Source: Wyeomyia smithii (taxonomy: Eukaryota > Arthropoda > Insecta > Diptera > Culicidae). Taken from it: a stretch of DNA of 64,000 nucleotides. Below, piece by piece: positions 35,448 to 46,979 of this stretch. Each line of letters starts with the position of its first letter. The first letter of the stretch is position 1. The notes beneath the pieces are model-generated. The model was not told where the DNA came from. It saw only the letters and a program-made list of their open reading frames with translations, and did not search any database. The translations under genes and the position numbers were made by a program. The stretch spans positions 260,134,494 to 260,198,493 of the forward strand of contig NC_073696.1 in the NCBI RefSeq assembly GCF_029784165.1, given 5' to 3'.

Positions 35448-35560
35448 GAGTTCACATATCCCCTTCGCTGTACGCCTGGCTGGCGGTGCTCGTGCTGCCT
35501 GTGAATTCGGCCCTCAATCCTGTGTTGTACACCCTAACCACGGCGCAGTTCAAGCAACAG
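35448..35560 (+). CDS. Relaxin-type LGR GPCR, exon with transmembrane helix 7
   Basis: Internal exon of the same receptor as 5361-5434, with a pyrimidine-rich acceptor (TTCATTCCCCATTCCAG) and a GTAGGT donor. Its first two bases complete the Gly codon left open by the TM6 exon. It encodes GVHISPSLYAW, then LAVLVLPVNSALNPVLYTL, then TTAQFKQQ. The NP-x-x-Y motif at the end of TM7 is present as NPVLY. The LP(V/I)NSALNP(V/I)LYTLTT wording is specific to relaxin-family LGRs rather than the glycoprotein-hormone or bursicon-receptor groups. The exon ends in phase 0 at the start of helix 8. The next exon is only 62 bp away. Confidence 0.93.
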
Positions 35561-35622
35561 GTAGGTGTCCTTATTTTCGAGCAGTTTCTGGCGATACTTA
35601 TCGGAACTAATTTCTCTTGCAG

Positions 35623-35699
35623 CTCACTCGTTTCTTCTACTCGCTACCATGTGGCGCCAGTGCTGAACTGAACGGGTATGATTCGGCGATCGATTCAAG
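35623..35699 (+). CDS. Relaxin-type LGR GPCR, helix 8 and proximal tail exon
   Basis: Follows a 62 bp intron (GTAGGT...TTTCTCTTGCAG). In phase 0 it reads LTRFFYSLPCGASAELN and then GYDSAIDS, leaving two bases (AG) of an Arg codon before a GTAAGT donor. LTRFFYSLPC continues helix 8 from QFKQQ, and the Cys is a plausible palmitoylation site. The phase matches the exon at 38139. It also matches the last exon at 55081 in a different frame if 38139-38199 is skipped. Confidence 0.88.
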
Positions 35700-38138
35700 G
35701 TAAGTGCTGAACTAGAGCAGTTTTGGGTCGACTCTCGCTGGGGGCTCGTGAATCTGATTGGTAAGGTTTGTTTCTTTGCTACTGGTGGGTTGGATTGTTA
35801 AGCAGTGTTGTAAAAACGGTTTGTTTCAATTAGACAGAAAGTATTTTCTAGATTGTTACGGTAAATTAACTTAAATGGCGCCATATCATACCATGAGAAA
35901 AAATTGGAAAATTTCCCGGTTGGTTTGAAAACTTTTTGCCTGAAGTAAAGAATTTCAATCAGCGGCAAAGGTCGTATCAAATCTATTTTTGGAAACTTCG
36001 ACTAACATAAATAAACCATTAACTTTAATGGTCTCTGGGTTTTTTTGTCTGATGTCTATTGATGACAGCGAATATTTTTAGCTCACCAGTGAAATTTTAA
36101 CATTCCTCCTCAAGCTCATAGCGTCCTTGAGCACGGGTAGTCGCATTTAGATTATTTTAATTATTAATTTTCGCTGGAAAAGGTACAGTCTTTTTTCCAC
36201 TGGCTGGGAGGGAAAAATAGAAACCAGATAACAGAGCAGAACCACAACAGGTGCACAGGGCTTCCCGTTGGCTGCCGGCGCAATAGCTTGCAGGAAGCAT
36301 AATTAAAGTATTCGCTAGTCATTAGAAAATCATTAGAGGAAGACCATCGCGTGCGGGAAACTCTATTTTTCCCGCAGTCAGATTCTTTGCTTGTTCCTTT
36401 TAATTCGTTTCGGGGGGTTGGGAAAATATTCTTTGTAATTCGGTTACAGCATGGTTACTTGCCGTGGTATCACAGTCTTTGATGGCAATTTAAATTTCTT
36501 CAGCCGTTGAATCATTATATTTTTCACCTGAAGCTTCGGGATAAACAATAAAACAAAAAAGGTGTATATTACTAACTGCAAAAATCTGGAAGTGCCGGTA
36601 AAATTGCTTGACTAACGAAATCAGAGCGAAATTACCACTTAAGGGTGCTTTCGCTTCAGCGTTCTAAATGTCCATGAAGATGTTAACAAAGGCGAAAGAT
36701 TAAAATAAGTTATTCGTTTAGTTTGTGCATTGTTGCTGCACTTGCTGCAGCCAGCACCTGTCCAAGTCCGTCCCGATAGGAAGCTCGGGCTTTGTCTATG
36801 TTTAAACTGTACGATATTTTACCTCGAACAAGCAGCTTCACGACTAATGAGCTCCCCTGTTGTAAGTTTTCCAATTCCAGCTGGGAGTGAAACAAAAAAG
36901 GAATAATAAAACAGAGAAATGATTCCAGTAGGACGTCGGAACTCTGCCCAGAAGGTTGGATACCGGATGGATTCATTGTTAATTTACGAGTTTCGGGCGC
37001 CCGACTAAATGCACCCAGAAAAGGGACTCAACAAGAAGAGGTTGAGCGGCGCGATTTCGACAAGCTCCAAAATTGGCTGGTTGTTAGGATGATGACCAGT
37101 CCCAGTATTGTATAATTTTGTAAATGGAGTCGAAATTAGCGTTATATTATATTTATGGCGAAAGCTGTAAAATAATTCGTTGGAAATTGAATAACTAGAT
37201 TCCAACAGGTTCAAGGAATGAAACACAAACCTCAAATGAAAGCTGAAGATCAATCAAGATAAAGAAATCAAAAGTATTGCTGAAAATAATGGTAATTTTC
37301 ACATTGCAAAAGTAAATCAAATTAGTTCGCAAAACAATGATTAATGGGCTTCGTTTACGATGCAATTAGTCTACCAAGCTTTCATGGTTCTGTAGCGTGA
37401 TAACATCAGATAAACCAAAACGCAAAAACTAAACACTCCTCATCAGCGGCTGATTACTTTCCGAATCCGGTAATTGTCCGCGATATTGCCACTTTCTGCG
37501 CGGCGGTTTTTTTTCGTGTTTGATTTACAAAAAACTACATCGAGACAACGGAATTGGGTATAAAACATGAAAGCACCTCACTCGCTTGTTCGGACAGGCA
37601 AAATACATAATAATGTGAAATAGATGATTGTTGTGCACGCAACCAGCGGGAAAAAATCCACCCAGGAAAATCGCAATCCACCGCAGTGTGTTCCGCCGGT
37701 CGGGAATCCGCAGCTCAATAGAGGAACCCGACTCAGCTGCACACTGAGATTCGGGAAGGAAAGTGATACTGATAAATTTGCCAATTTCCATTACAAGATT
37801 AACATTCCTGAAACAATACTCCGGAAGAGTCCGAAAGAAAGTTCGATTTCCAAACTACGAAAAAAAGGTATCCAATCGAAAAAGCTTAATCTCACTGTGT
37901 GGCACTTTGTCCCACTTTCTGTCAATGAAAAATCCATTAATTCTCCATCCCGTCACACGGGGAACAAATTTCTCTGCCGTTTTTTTTTTTTGTTATGTTC
38001 CTTCAACGGATGTCATGTTTTTCCGCCCACCAGAATACATTTTCGCAATAGAATCATTTTTCATTGAGTTTTCTTTCTTGTTGTTTTTTTTTCTCTCTGC
38101 TTTGCATGCTCTGCACTACCGGGCATCCCCACCATCAG
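35700..38138 (+). other. 2.4 kb LGR intron, no recognised element
   Basis: Between the GTAAGT donor and the ACCATCAG acceptor. I find no transposon motif or repeat shared with the rest of the window. Several ORFs at 37.5-38.2 kb are overlapping chance frames around the next exon. Confidence 0.6.
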
Positions 38139-38199
38139 GAACAGTCTCGCGCAATTTGCGTCCAGCAACGGTGGCAGCAAGCGACTGCTGCAGCGAAGG
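38139..38199 (+). CDS. Relaxin-type LGR GPCR, cytoplasmic tail exon
   Basis: The first base completes the Arg codon (AG|G). The exon then encodes NSLAQFASSNGGSKRLLQRR and ends in phase 0 before GTAAGC. It is a basic, Ser-rich cytoplasmic tail segment with possible phosphorylation sites. The acceptor (CCCCACCATCAG) has a modest pyrimidine tract. Support is the phase match at both sides, canonical splice signals and tail-like composition. It is less certain than the TM exons because tails are poorly conserved. Confidence 0.65.
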
Positions 38200-39003
38200 G
38201 TAAGCGATTTGTTTTTTTTCTTTCAGCTCCTTATTGGATGATTATTAGATTGTAACGCGATCAGAACTTTGCTATGCTTTTTTACTAAATCAATCCATTG
38301 AAATGATTAGTTGTATTGAAAATAGTTCTTTGGCAAGTTTTACCGTGATTCAAAACATGCTTGCATTGGTACAATGCCAATTTCTTGATCAAAGAAGTAG
38401 GAGATATGTTTTTGGAATACCTGTGCACACGGGACTGGTTTCTGGGGGTTCAATGTGTCATCAATCTACTGTGTATTAAAAGTTTCCATTAGCTATTAAA
38501 TTGTGATTATGAAATTATTTGTAACGTTAACGAAGTTTTCTAGAATTTTGTTTTACATTCTTATATTTGATAATTAACGTGCATCATGACTTTTTCCTAG
38601 AAGGTAAACTTAGAAAGTGACGTACTCGAAATTTTACTAACTATTGTCTTAACCCAAAGGCTGAATGGTGGATAATTTTTGCTTAGAGAATTTCAAAAAG
38701 CAGAACTATTTTCTGAAGAGAAGAGTAAAATAAATTAGAAATTTTAGCCAACGTTACGTCAACTTTCATCATTTTTTCTAGCTCAATGATGTCTATGAAT
38801 GGGGCATTTTTCTGCAAGCTTTGGCATCTACAATTATAAACATAAGTATTTGGCGTGATTTAATTTGTTGCATTTGTATTACACACTTTAACAGTTCGTG
38901 ATTTAAACACAATAGTGAAATTCTATCTAACTAGAAGAAATTTTCAATGAATTATCCTGCTTTCATAAATTACTGGAAACAAAAAGCTCGAGTAACACAT
39001 TTT

Positions 39004-39041
<38 letters not shown>

Positions 39042-39297
39042 GTGGCGGGGAAATCTGCAAACAGACACCTGAGAAGAGAACTCAGGGTGTGGGGATGAGA
39101 CTAGGGGAGAGATGCTGGGGTAGTTGCACTCGCCCAGACACCTACTGATCCCTGTCCCGACCCACTAAAACCCCTCCAGTCTCCAGCCCTGGTCTTCCCG
39201 GAACGACGGTTAAGTATTACGTCGGGGAGTGGCTTTTGTGCGTGATGCACCCTCTTTACTCTTATAACCTCCTAGCTAACTACCTGGAGACTGGTAA

Positions 39298-42200
39298 TTA
39301 GCTACCACTGGCGTGTTGGTGGTTGACCCGCCACACACATTGCAGCTCCAGAACGATCTGAGAGGCGGCCGCACAGACCGCGTTCCAGATGTCCGGGTCG
39401 TCGCACATCCTCCGGACTAGATTGTCCGGAGTAGTGCCAGGCCTGCTCACAGCCATCATGTTGCTCCTCGCTCTTACGAAACGGGGGCATACGAAGAAGA
39501 CATGCTCAGCAGTCTCCTCCTCCTCCACGCACTCGGGACACATGGGGGACACCGCGTGTCCGAACCTGTGCAGATATTGCCTGAAACAACCATGGCCTGA
39601 CAGGATTTGTGTCAGGTGGAAGTTCACTTCACCATGTCGTCTCCCGACCCAGCCGGATATCTCCGGTATGAGTCGGTGCGTCCATCTGCCCTTTGTGGAG
39701 TTGGACCATTCCCGCTGCCAGCGGAGCATCGAGAATGACCTTCTGGTACCTCGTATGCCCCTTGTGTCACGTTGGTCGAAACACTCTCTGTCCTCCTTGA
39801 TGGCGATGCTGATAGGCGTCATGCCGGACAAGACACAGATTGCATCGTATGACACCGTACGATACGCACTCGCAACTCTCAGGCACATGAGCCTGTAGGT
39901 ACTTTCCAGTTTACCACGGTAACTGTTAGTACCTAGAGCTCTGGACCACACTGGCCCACCATACCTAAGTATGGACGAAACCACGCTGGCAAGAAGTCTT
40001 CGCTTGCTGCCATAAACCGCTGAGCTATTGGACATCATACGAGATAGTGCTGCAATAGCCGATGAGGCCCTCTTACAGGCATAGTCGACGTGACTCCCGA
40101 ACGTGAGCTTGTCGTCCACCATAACCCCCAAGAGCTTCAGGGATCGCTTCGAGGTGATGGTGCAGTCTCCGACTCTGACCACCGCCTGTTGCTCCGATTT
40201 ACGGTTGTTCACAACCGTGACCTCCGTCTTATGATGCGCGAGCTCCAGTTTCCTGGAGCGCATCCAGTCCTCGACCTTGCGTATACAGTGCGCGGCCGTC
40301 AACTCGACCTCCTCGATAGACTCGCCGTAAACCTCCAGCGTTATGTCGTCTGCAAAGCCGACGATCACAACCCCTACAGGGAACTTGAGTTTCAACACTC
40401 CGTCATACATGACATTCCACAACACCGGGCCCAGGATAGAACCTTGCGGAACTCCTGCGGTAATTGGGACGCACTTCTGACCCTCCTCCGTGTCGTAAAC
40501 AAGTACTCGATTCTGGAAATAATTTTCCAGAATCTTGTACAGCGACACCGGTACATGGATGCTCCTGAGCGCGAGCGCTATGGAGTCCCAACTGGCACTA
40601 TTGAACGCATTCTTCACGTCGAGCGTGACGATTGCGCAGTAGCGTATTCCCCTTCTCTTGCGCTGGATTGCTACCTCCACCGTCTTGATAATGGAAGAGA
40701 TTGCATCCAGCGTGGACCTGCCCTTCCGGAAGCCGAACTGGTTACTTGCCAGACCGTGTACACCCTCCGTGTACCTCACCAGTCTGTTGAGGATGATCCT
40801 CTCAAGCACCTTGCCCGCGGTGTCCAGCAGGCAGATAGGCCTATATGCCGATGGGTCCCCTGGCGGTTTCCCAGCCTTCGGCAATAAGACCAGTCTCTGC
40901 CGCTTCCACCTGTCCGGAAAGAGACAGTCATCCAGGCACCTCTGCATGACTGCCCTGAACAGCCCGGGGGTCGTTTTTATCGCCAGCCTGATCGCCAGGT
41001 TAGGGATACCATCCGGTCCCGGTGCCTTGCTCACCTTTAGGGATTTGGCGATCACGATGAGTTCCTCATTCGTAACCCTTGCCTCCTCCCCTGCCCCGAC
41101 ACGGCTGTCGTCGCTCACGGATTGGATGCTCGGCAGGTTGGCCGACCATCTCTGGTCTATGTCTGAGATACTGGAACGTCGGACGTGAGACTCGACGGCC
41201 AAGGACTTGGCTCGTGGCGTGGAAAGAGTCCCTCGATGATACGCTCCAGCATCGCTGGTGATCGCTCTGCAGGCACCAGCGCGCCTTTAGTCTTGGCCAT
41301 TACGATCCTGTAGGCGTCACCCCACGGATTTGTATTGGCACTCGCACATAGCCTATCGAAGCAGGCCCTCTTGCTGGCCTTTATCGCACTCTTTAGCATC
41401 GATCTTGCCGAACTGAATGCTGCGCGGCGCTCTGTCCTCTCTTCTTCGTTTCGCGCACGCTGCATCCTCCGTCTTGCACGGAGGCACGCCTTTCGAAGGT
41501 CGGCTATCGCGTCCGTCCACCAGTAAACAGGTGGCTTTCCATTCCTAGGTTGGCGAGTCCTAGGCATGGTGGCGTCGCACGCCCGCGATAGCATAGCAAC
41601 TAGTTGGTCAGCAGTCGGGCGGAGCCAACTGCCCCCCTCGCGCTCTCTTCTCATTGCCTCTTCGAATACCTCGGCATCAAAGTGCGATGTCTTCCACCCG
41701 CGAACGGTCGGAGTGTTGGCTCTACCCGTCGCTTGCCGCCTCTCGTTGTTGTCTACACTATAACAGGCCGCCTGGTGGTCGCTATTAGTGTAGCCATCGT
41801 CTACCCTCCAGTTCTTGATCAGTCCTGGGCTGGAGAACGTCACGTCGATGATCGACTCCGCACCATTTCTGCTAAATGTACTTTTGTTCCCAACGTTGGC
41901 CAGATCTAGGTTGAGCTTTGCCAAAGCCCCCAACAGGATCTGGCCCCTCTGGTTCGTGAAGCAACTTCCTCACTCAACAGCCCAAGCGTTGAAGTCGCCC
42001 GCCACCACCAAAGGCGTTAGGCCCGTTAGCTCCATGGATAGGAGGTCGACCATCTGGGTGAACCTTTCGGTAGACCAACGTGGCGGAGCATAGCAACTGC
42101 AGTAGAACACTCCGTTCACCTTAGCAACTACGTACCCTTCTTCTGAGGTTGAGACAACCTCCTGAACCGGGAACTTGCTCGTCGTACATATGGCCGCCAA

Positions 42201-42352
42201 TCTGGACTTATCCGCAACCCAGTTACTGTTTCCGGAGGGATGCGGTAGGGATCCGATATGACGGCGATGTCCGACAACGACTCAGTGGCTGCTTGGTGTA
42301 GCAGCTGCTGAGCCGCGAAGCAATGGTTCAGGTTCAGTTGCGTCACCCTTAC
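39298..42352 (-). pseudogene. R1-clade ORF2: endonuclease and reverse transcriptase, three disabling lesions
   Basis: ORF2 opens in the frame overlapping the ORF1 stop. The AP-like endonuclease starts VRVTQLNLNHCFAAQQL and carries SDPYR, then GDFNAW and later NSDHQAA catalytic-site motifs. RT begins near 41200 with KAPGPDGIPN and continues with GFRKGRSTLDA, DVKNAFNSASW, GVPQGSILGP and the catalytic GFADDI box (Phe in place of the common Tyr). A C-terminal C-x2-C-x8-H-x4-C finger (CPEC..HVFFVC) is near 39500. Lesions: a frameshift at about 42210-42240, a TGA at 41970 where a Trp codon is expected, and a frameshift near 41200. The RT part alone (634 codons, 39298-41202) is uninterrupted. It would copy the element RNA by target-primed reverse transcription if intact. 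Confidence 0.9.
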
Positions 42353-43758
42353 GCCCGTGGTTTCGCAGCCGGCTTTCCGGCTGGGCACCTGGGGCCTCCC
42401 ATAAAGTGTTTGGCGTCCCGTTTCCCGGAACATACCATGCACTTGGGAGACTCCACACAGTCCTTTGCTTTCTGGCCTGCACCTCCACATCGCCTGCACA
42501 GCTGGCTCCTATCGGGCCCCTTGCAGGTCCAGGACTTATGTCCGCCCTCAAAGCACCGGAAGCAAATGTCTGGTTGCTGTAGTATGCCCAGAGGACATAC
42601 AGACCAGCCGACCTTCAACTTGCCCTCTTTCAGGGCCAGGTTAGCGTCCGCCGACGGTAGTCGGAAGGTAGCTATCTGGGTCCCCGCCGGACCTTTGCGG
42701 AGGCGGATTGACTCCTTAGCCACCTCCACCCCGCACTTCGCTTTTAGGGCTTGTGCAATGTCGCACCCCTCAGTGATTTCGTCCAGGTTTTTAAGCTGGA
42801 GAGTCACTTCTGAGGTGAGTGCCCGCACTTGCACCTCCTTCCCTAGGACCTTTTCAGCTACCGTTTTGTAGGTAGCCCCCTTGTTCTTGGCGTCCTTCCG
42901 GAGCTCAAGTATCATCTCGCCAGTGCGAGATCGGCGGATACTCCGCACATCCGCCCCCAGATCCTTGAGCTGGGTTTCCCCCCTCATCTTCTTCAAGACT
43001 TCTGAGTACTTCGACCCATCCGTCTTGAGTATGAGGGCATCACCCCTACTCCGCGCCTTTTTGACCTTTTTTGGTCCTCTGGCCGCTCCGCCATCATGTC
43101 GCGTCGCACCTTCCCGACGCTTCCTACCCTCTACGGTAGTCCAAGGGTTGCCCGTAGCCTCCACCTGTGCCTTTTCCGCGGTGGACCTTGAACCGGTTGG
43201 CGTGTGTTCCCGTGGGAGTAGCACGACCAATCGTTTCTTGGTTTTCCCGGGGGCCGTTTCCCCCGGGGACTGCCTCGTTCGCTTAGAGACCTGCCCCGTG
43301 GAGCAGACCGACGCGAACGAGGGGGCGTCTGTCTGCACCTCTTTAGATGCAGTCGCCCTCCCGGTCCTGGCCGCTTTCTCGGCCGCCTTCACCCGAGCTA
43401 CGAGTTCTTCGTGCTCCTTTCTGGCTTCATCAATGGTGCTCCGAAGCAGGAGGAGGCTCTGCTTCAGGTCGCCAGCGATGTTTCGCCTGTTCGCCAAGAA
43501 TTCGATTATGGCATCGAGTTGTTCAGACAGCGCCGCCACTCTTGGCCGCGTGTCCATACACCTTTCGACGGCCTTGACTAGCAAGGGACCGTCTACCGAG
43601 ATGTCTGGTGTGGACACCGACGGATTCGCCGTTTTTACACCTCCAGACTTCGCCGCATCCGTCTCCGCCTTCTTCTGCGGAGACCGCTGGATGCCACCTC
43701 GTGCGAAGGGATTTGGTAACCCCTCCGCACCCGTCTCTTTTGTTTTTGAGTTCAACAT
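42349..43758 (-). CDS. R1-clade ORF1 (gag-like RNA-binding protein)
   Basis: Intact 469-codon frame starting MLNSKTKETGAEG. The first third is Pro/Lys-rich, followed by a helical region with SEQLDAIIEFLANRR and EEARKEHEEL-like charged heptads (predicted coiled coil, residues about 80-150). A basic nuclear-localisation-like stretch (GPKKVKKARSRGDA) comes next. An RNA-binding ORF1 domain and three C-terminal CCHC-type fingers follow: CFRCFEGGHKSWTC, CRRCGGAGQKAKDC (His replaced by Gln) and CMVCSGKRDAKHFMGGPRC. It ends at TAA overlapping the ORF2 frame by a few bases. Long + strand ORFs here (42881-43819) are shadows. Its function is to bind element RNA. Confidence 0.9.
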   Translation of the reverse strand: MLNSKTKETGAEGLPNPFARGGIQRSPQKKAETDAAKSGGVKTANPSVSTPDISVDGPLLVKAVERCMDTRPRVAALSEQLDAIIEFLANRRNIAGDLKQSLLLLRSTIDEARKEHEELVARVKAAEKAARTGRATASKEVQTDAPSFASVCSTGQVSKRTRQSPGETAPGKTKKRLVVLLPREHTPTGSRSTAEKAQVEATGNPWTTVEGRKRREGATRHDGGAARGPKKVKKARSRGDALILKTDGSKYSEVLKKMRGETQLKDLGADVRSIRRSRTGEMILELRKDAKNKGATYKTVAEKVLGKEVQVRALTSEVTLQLKNLDEITEGCDIAQALKAKCGVEVAKESIRLRKGPAGTQIATFRLPSADANLALKEGKLKVGWSVCPLGILQQPDICFRCFEGGHKSWTCKGPDRSQLCRRCGGAGQKAKDCVESPKCMVCSGKRDAKHFMGGPRCPAGKPAAKPRA

Positions 43759-44426
43759 TTTTGTTTTTTGGGTCCCCCTACCAGCCGCTATCCTTATCCA
43801 TAATGGAGTAGTCGCCTAAATGGCCCCAAGGTAGTCTATGCCGGAGCAGTGAGGCCATGGCTAGGGGCGGCTGCCATAGCGCCTTATGGGCAACTATGAC
43901 ACCCCCGACCGGCGCAAGTCAGGAAAAGACATCTGATCCTACTCCTGCCGGGTTCCCACCCGGCAATGGACTCGGAACGTACTGGAAGGCCTGCCAGGTT
44001 TTACGGGACGGAGACCCCTGCACCGGTTGTAATCTCGCCGTTTCAAGCCGTTATCACACGACATTACTAAGGGAGCTCGGCGCAGGTGCCAGCCCAAAAT
44101 CATGGTACGAAAACGAAATCCGACTCTTATCCTATAGTGATGCGACCGGTTGCCGTAATTGGGAACATTACTGGCATCAGTCCCAATGGGCGGTATAGTG
44201 CATTTGGGTGGTGGGAGCGGCACTACTCGCTCCGTCGGAGCTGCTTCCGGCCAGTGTGGCTTTTGCGAGAATTCAGCGGCCCAGTGCCTGAATCTCGCCA
44301 CGACCTAGGCTAGCTCCCGCTGATGGTCCGGGACTGCTTGCTAGCAGTGAGCACTTCCGTGGCCTTCAGTAATCGCCAATTACCGACCCGTGGTGGCATT
44401 CAGCTCTGCCATACACATTTTGAGTT

Positions 44427-45380
44427 GGACAGAAGTATTCGTCAGGTTGCAAAAAAATGCTCATTTAACAATCCCAAAAGATCTGGGAACACTGGGAATG
44501 GATGAAACTGACACATTTCATAATGGTTTGTTTACTTGTAATGAAAATCGGTTGTTTTCATATAATTGTTATTTCGGATTAATTGAATGGGCAGGAACGG
44601 CAAGGAAACTACGGAGAAGAAAGCAAAACTGTTTTAAATTTGTTCAATTGGAATAAAGCAGTTTCTACAGTTTCAACAGCTATGAGTTTGACTTTAGACT
44701 TCAGACGATGTTTTGACAATTCCACAATACTAATTTCTTAATGTAATGCCGTCGAGGCCTTCCGTAATACACTCGAATGAGTGCAAGTAAATAGCATTAA
44801 CCTTTAAAAAAATTAAATTGAGCAGACAATTGGAAACTGCATAAAGTTAAATTGCCAAAAATTGCAAAATGAATAACAAAAAACCGAACAAAATGTCCAT
44901 AACAATTATTAAAAACATTAAGTAAAACCGGTTGGAAAACATTTTATTTCAACAAATTGTCATAAGACAATCCTCTATTTAAATCATTTAAAATGTTATT
45001 CCGCTCAGAAAGGCCCTCTAACATCGCCAGCGTCTCTAGCCTGTTATGAAAAACAAAAACAAATCACCGCCTTGTCCGCAATGACACGCTTTAAGCAGCT
45101 GGACAATCAGCCAGTCAAATATTTATTGAAAGTTTTAAACTCGGGTTCCATTATACTTTCTATTTGCGACCAAGAATCGAGGGAAGCTACCTAATGTTTT
45201 CGACAAAGAATGGCAAAAAGTCGCAATAATTCACAGATTGAGGTAAACAAAACAACTTTCACGGCTAGGTTTACCAGCTAGGTGCGCAGGGGAAACGCCA
45301 CTTATCTTTTCAGGCAAACACATGACGAATGTGTGAAGATCAATAAAAAACACTGAAAAAATCCGATATAGCAATCCACA
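44427..45380. other. Intronic, nothing recognised
   Basis: AT-rich DNA to the right of the R1 insertion. No motif-bearing ORF. Confidence 0.4.
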
Positions 45381-45386
45381 CTGCGA

Positions 45387-45514
45387 CCCCGACCAACCAC
45401 TCTTCAAGTTTCTTCATTAAACGAGAACGATCGCTATCGATCAGTTTTGAACCTATATCGATTGATTTCAGTTGTTGTCGTTTCATAAAGGTGCATAAAG
45501 AGTGGTTGATCGGG
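45387..45514. mobile_element. Possible 128 bp MITE
   Basis: CCCCGACCAACCACTCTT and its near complement AAGAGTGGTTGATCGGG face each other 128 bp apart, with an ATCGAT-rich middle. Short arms, no clear target duplication. Confidence 0.4.
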
Positions 45515-45620
45515 ACATTTACTCCTACGCTGTCAGTGGGGCGGTAAGATAGGGCGTCGAACACTTTTTTTATTGGGTATGTACTCGAATGTCAATTCAA
45601 CACGAATTTGAAACCATAAT

Positions 45621-45786
45621 TCGGGTTATTCGCGTTGAAAGAGATTTTGAAGGCTGTTCGCACCTACGTGAACACTCATATGTAATTGTCAAAATGTGCG
45701 TGATGACAAAAGCAAAAATATTTCCTTCCTTCTTTCTCGCATGCGAAAACCAAACAAATATCAGCAACACCGTCAACGTGAATTGG
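45621..45786 (+). repeat. Dispersed repeat, copy 2
   Basis: Same 165 bp unit as 4199-4363. Confidence 0.8.
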
Positions 45787-45899
45787 CACTTCTTTCACTT
45801 GAAAAGTGGAAAACACTTAAAATGAAACTTTTTACTAAGGCGACGTTAGATGTGCTGTTAGAGCCTCATTTTAAGTTAAATTATTTATTACGAAAAATG

Positions 45900-46086
45900 A
45901 CGGCGGGTAACCAAAACGTGACCTTTTGTATATTATACACAGACTTCGCAGTCAACTGTTTAATGTACAGGACAATTGCGGAGTTAGCGATACGATCGTA
46001 CTGACACTAACAGTCTCTCCCGAGCCGAGACTAGAACCTACGACGACTGGCTTGTTAGGCCAGCATCGTACCTCAAAACCAACTGT
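45900..46086 (-). mobile_element. tRNA-derived SINE, same family as 25197
   Basis: On the - strand: CAGTTGGTTTTGAGGTACGA, a B box GGTTCTAGTCT (degenerate), then GAGAGACTGTTAGTGTCAGT, CAATTGTCCTGTACATTAAA and GTCTGTGTATAATATACAAAAG. It is full length from head to tail. The 3' end is AT-rich and the target duplication is unclear. Confidence 0.82.
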
Positions 46087-46344
46087 AAGGTCTAAGCAAA
46101 TAATTAGGACATTGTTGAATGGAAACTTGACATAATTTACACAATTAGGATCTTAAAAAAAATCTATTTGTACGTTTAATGTAAAATAAAATGGACAAAA
46201 ATTGCCCATTTATTGTGGGTTTACCATCACATGTACTAACGAAACAACCCATGCAGCATATATCATAGTAACCCATGAGTCAGCAGAAATTTTGATTGAA
46301 TTGATAGCTCTATCAGTTGAACTCTAAGCTAACCGTGAAGGTGA

Positions 46345-46976
46345 AAACAGTGAAGCTACTCCATTCAAAAGTGTGCGCGTTCAAGGAAGAGTACCCCGCC
46401 GCCTCAAAAACGGACAACGAAGCCGTCTGCATTCCACTCGGTCCATGGCTACAGTTCGCCATTCCTGCAGTCTGCGTAGGGTCTGTCACCTGATCGATGA
46501 ATCTTGCACGCTATGTACCTTTCCGTCTCGTTCCTGATGAATTGGTCTTTACCGGGCTGTCGTCCGACATCCTTACGACATACCCAGCCTTCCGCAACCT
46601 GCCAATCTTAGCGGTGTGGATAATAGAGCCAGCTCCGCAAGGGCGCGTTGGTCTTCCACAAGCATAGTGCATGTCTCATGCCCGTAGAGGACTACAGGTC
46701 GGATCAGCGTCTTGTAGATGGTTAACTTGGTGCGGCGACGAATTCTACTCGATCGGAGCGTCCTCCGGAGACCAAAGTATGCGCGATTTCCTGCCATAAT
46801 GCGCCGATGAATTTCTCTGCTGGTACCGTTGTCGACAGTTACCAGTGAGCCCATGTACACGAACTCATCGACCACCTTAATTTCATCACCACCAACTTGA
46901 ACTCGTGGTGGGAGGTTAGCACTGTCTACTCGTGAACCCCTTCCTATCATGTACTTCGTCTTCGTCCCGTTCACTG
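46345..46976 (-). mobile_element. RTE-clade non-LTR retrotransposon 3' end
   Basis: The ORF at 46573-46974 encodes MNGTKTKYMIGRG, then VVDEFVYMGSLVTVDN and RTKLTIYKTLIRPVVLYGHE. This is the thumb/connection region after RT in RTE-clade elements (F-x-Y-L-G-x-x-V ... Y-K-T-L-I-R-P-V-L-x-Y-G-x-E). A frameshifted continuation to about 46345 resembles the clade's C-terminal (AGYVVRMSDDSPVK and a terminal AEWR-like segment). 5' truncated. It abuts the DD37E transposase relic on its right. Confidence 0.8.
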
Positions 46977-46979
46977 GTC

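Larger units (their letters stand above)
38995..44426 (-). mobile_element. Full-length R1-clade non-LTR retrotransposon with 14 bp target duplication
   Basis: The element (39009-44412) lies antisense in the last LGR intron. ACACATTTTGAGTT flanks it at 38995-39008 and 44413-44426, a perfect 14 bp target-site duplication. On its sense strand the 3' end is a ~32-base poly(A), seen here as T at 39007-39038. It has a 5' UTR of ~650 bp (43759-44412), ORF1 (42349-43758), an overlapping ORF2 (39298-42352) and a ~260 bp 3' UTR. ORF2 order (AP endonuclease, RT, C-terminal CCHC) and a FADD box suit the R1 clade within the Jockey/R1 group. The perfect duplication, intact ORF1 and long tail point to recent insertion. 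ORF2 has one nonsense codon and two frameshifts, so this copy is not autonomous. Confidence 0.9.

Noticed and set aside
37624..38203. Overlapping + strand ORFs of 146-147 codons
   Set aside because: They run through an intron and the small exon in the wrong frame; no motif.
42881..43819. 312-codon ORF on the + strand, and other + strand ORFs at 39.4-42.9 kb
   Set aside because: Shadows of the R1-clade ORF1 and ORF2 on the - strand; the real frames carry zinc fingers, endonuclease and RT motifs.
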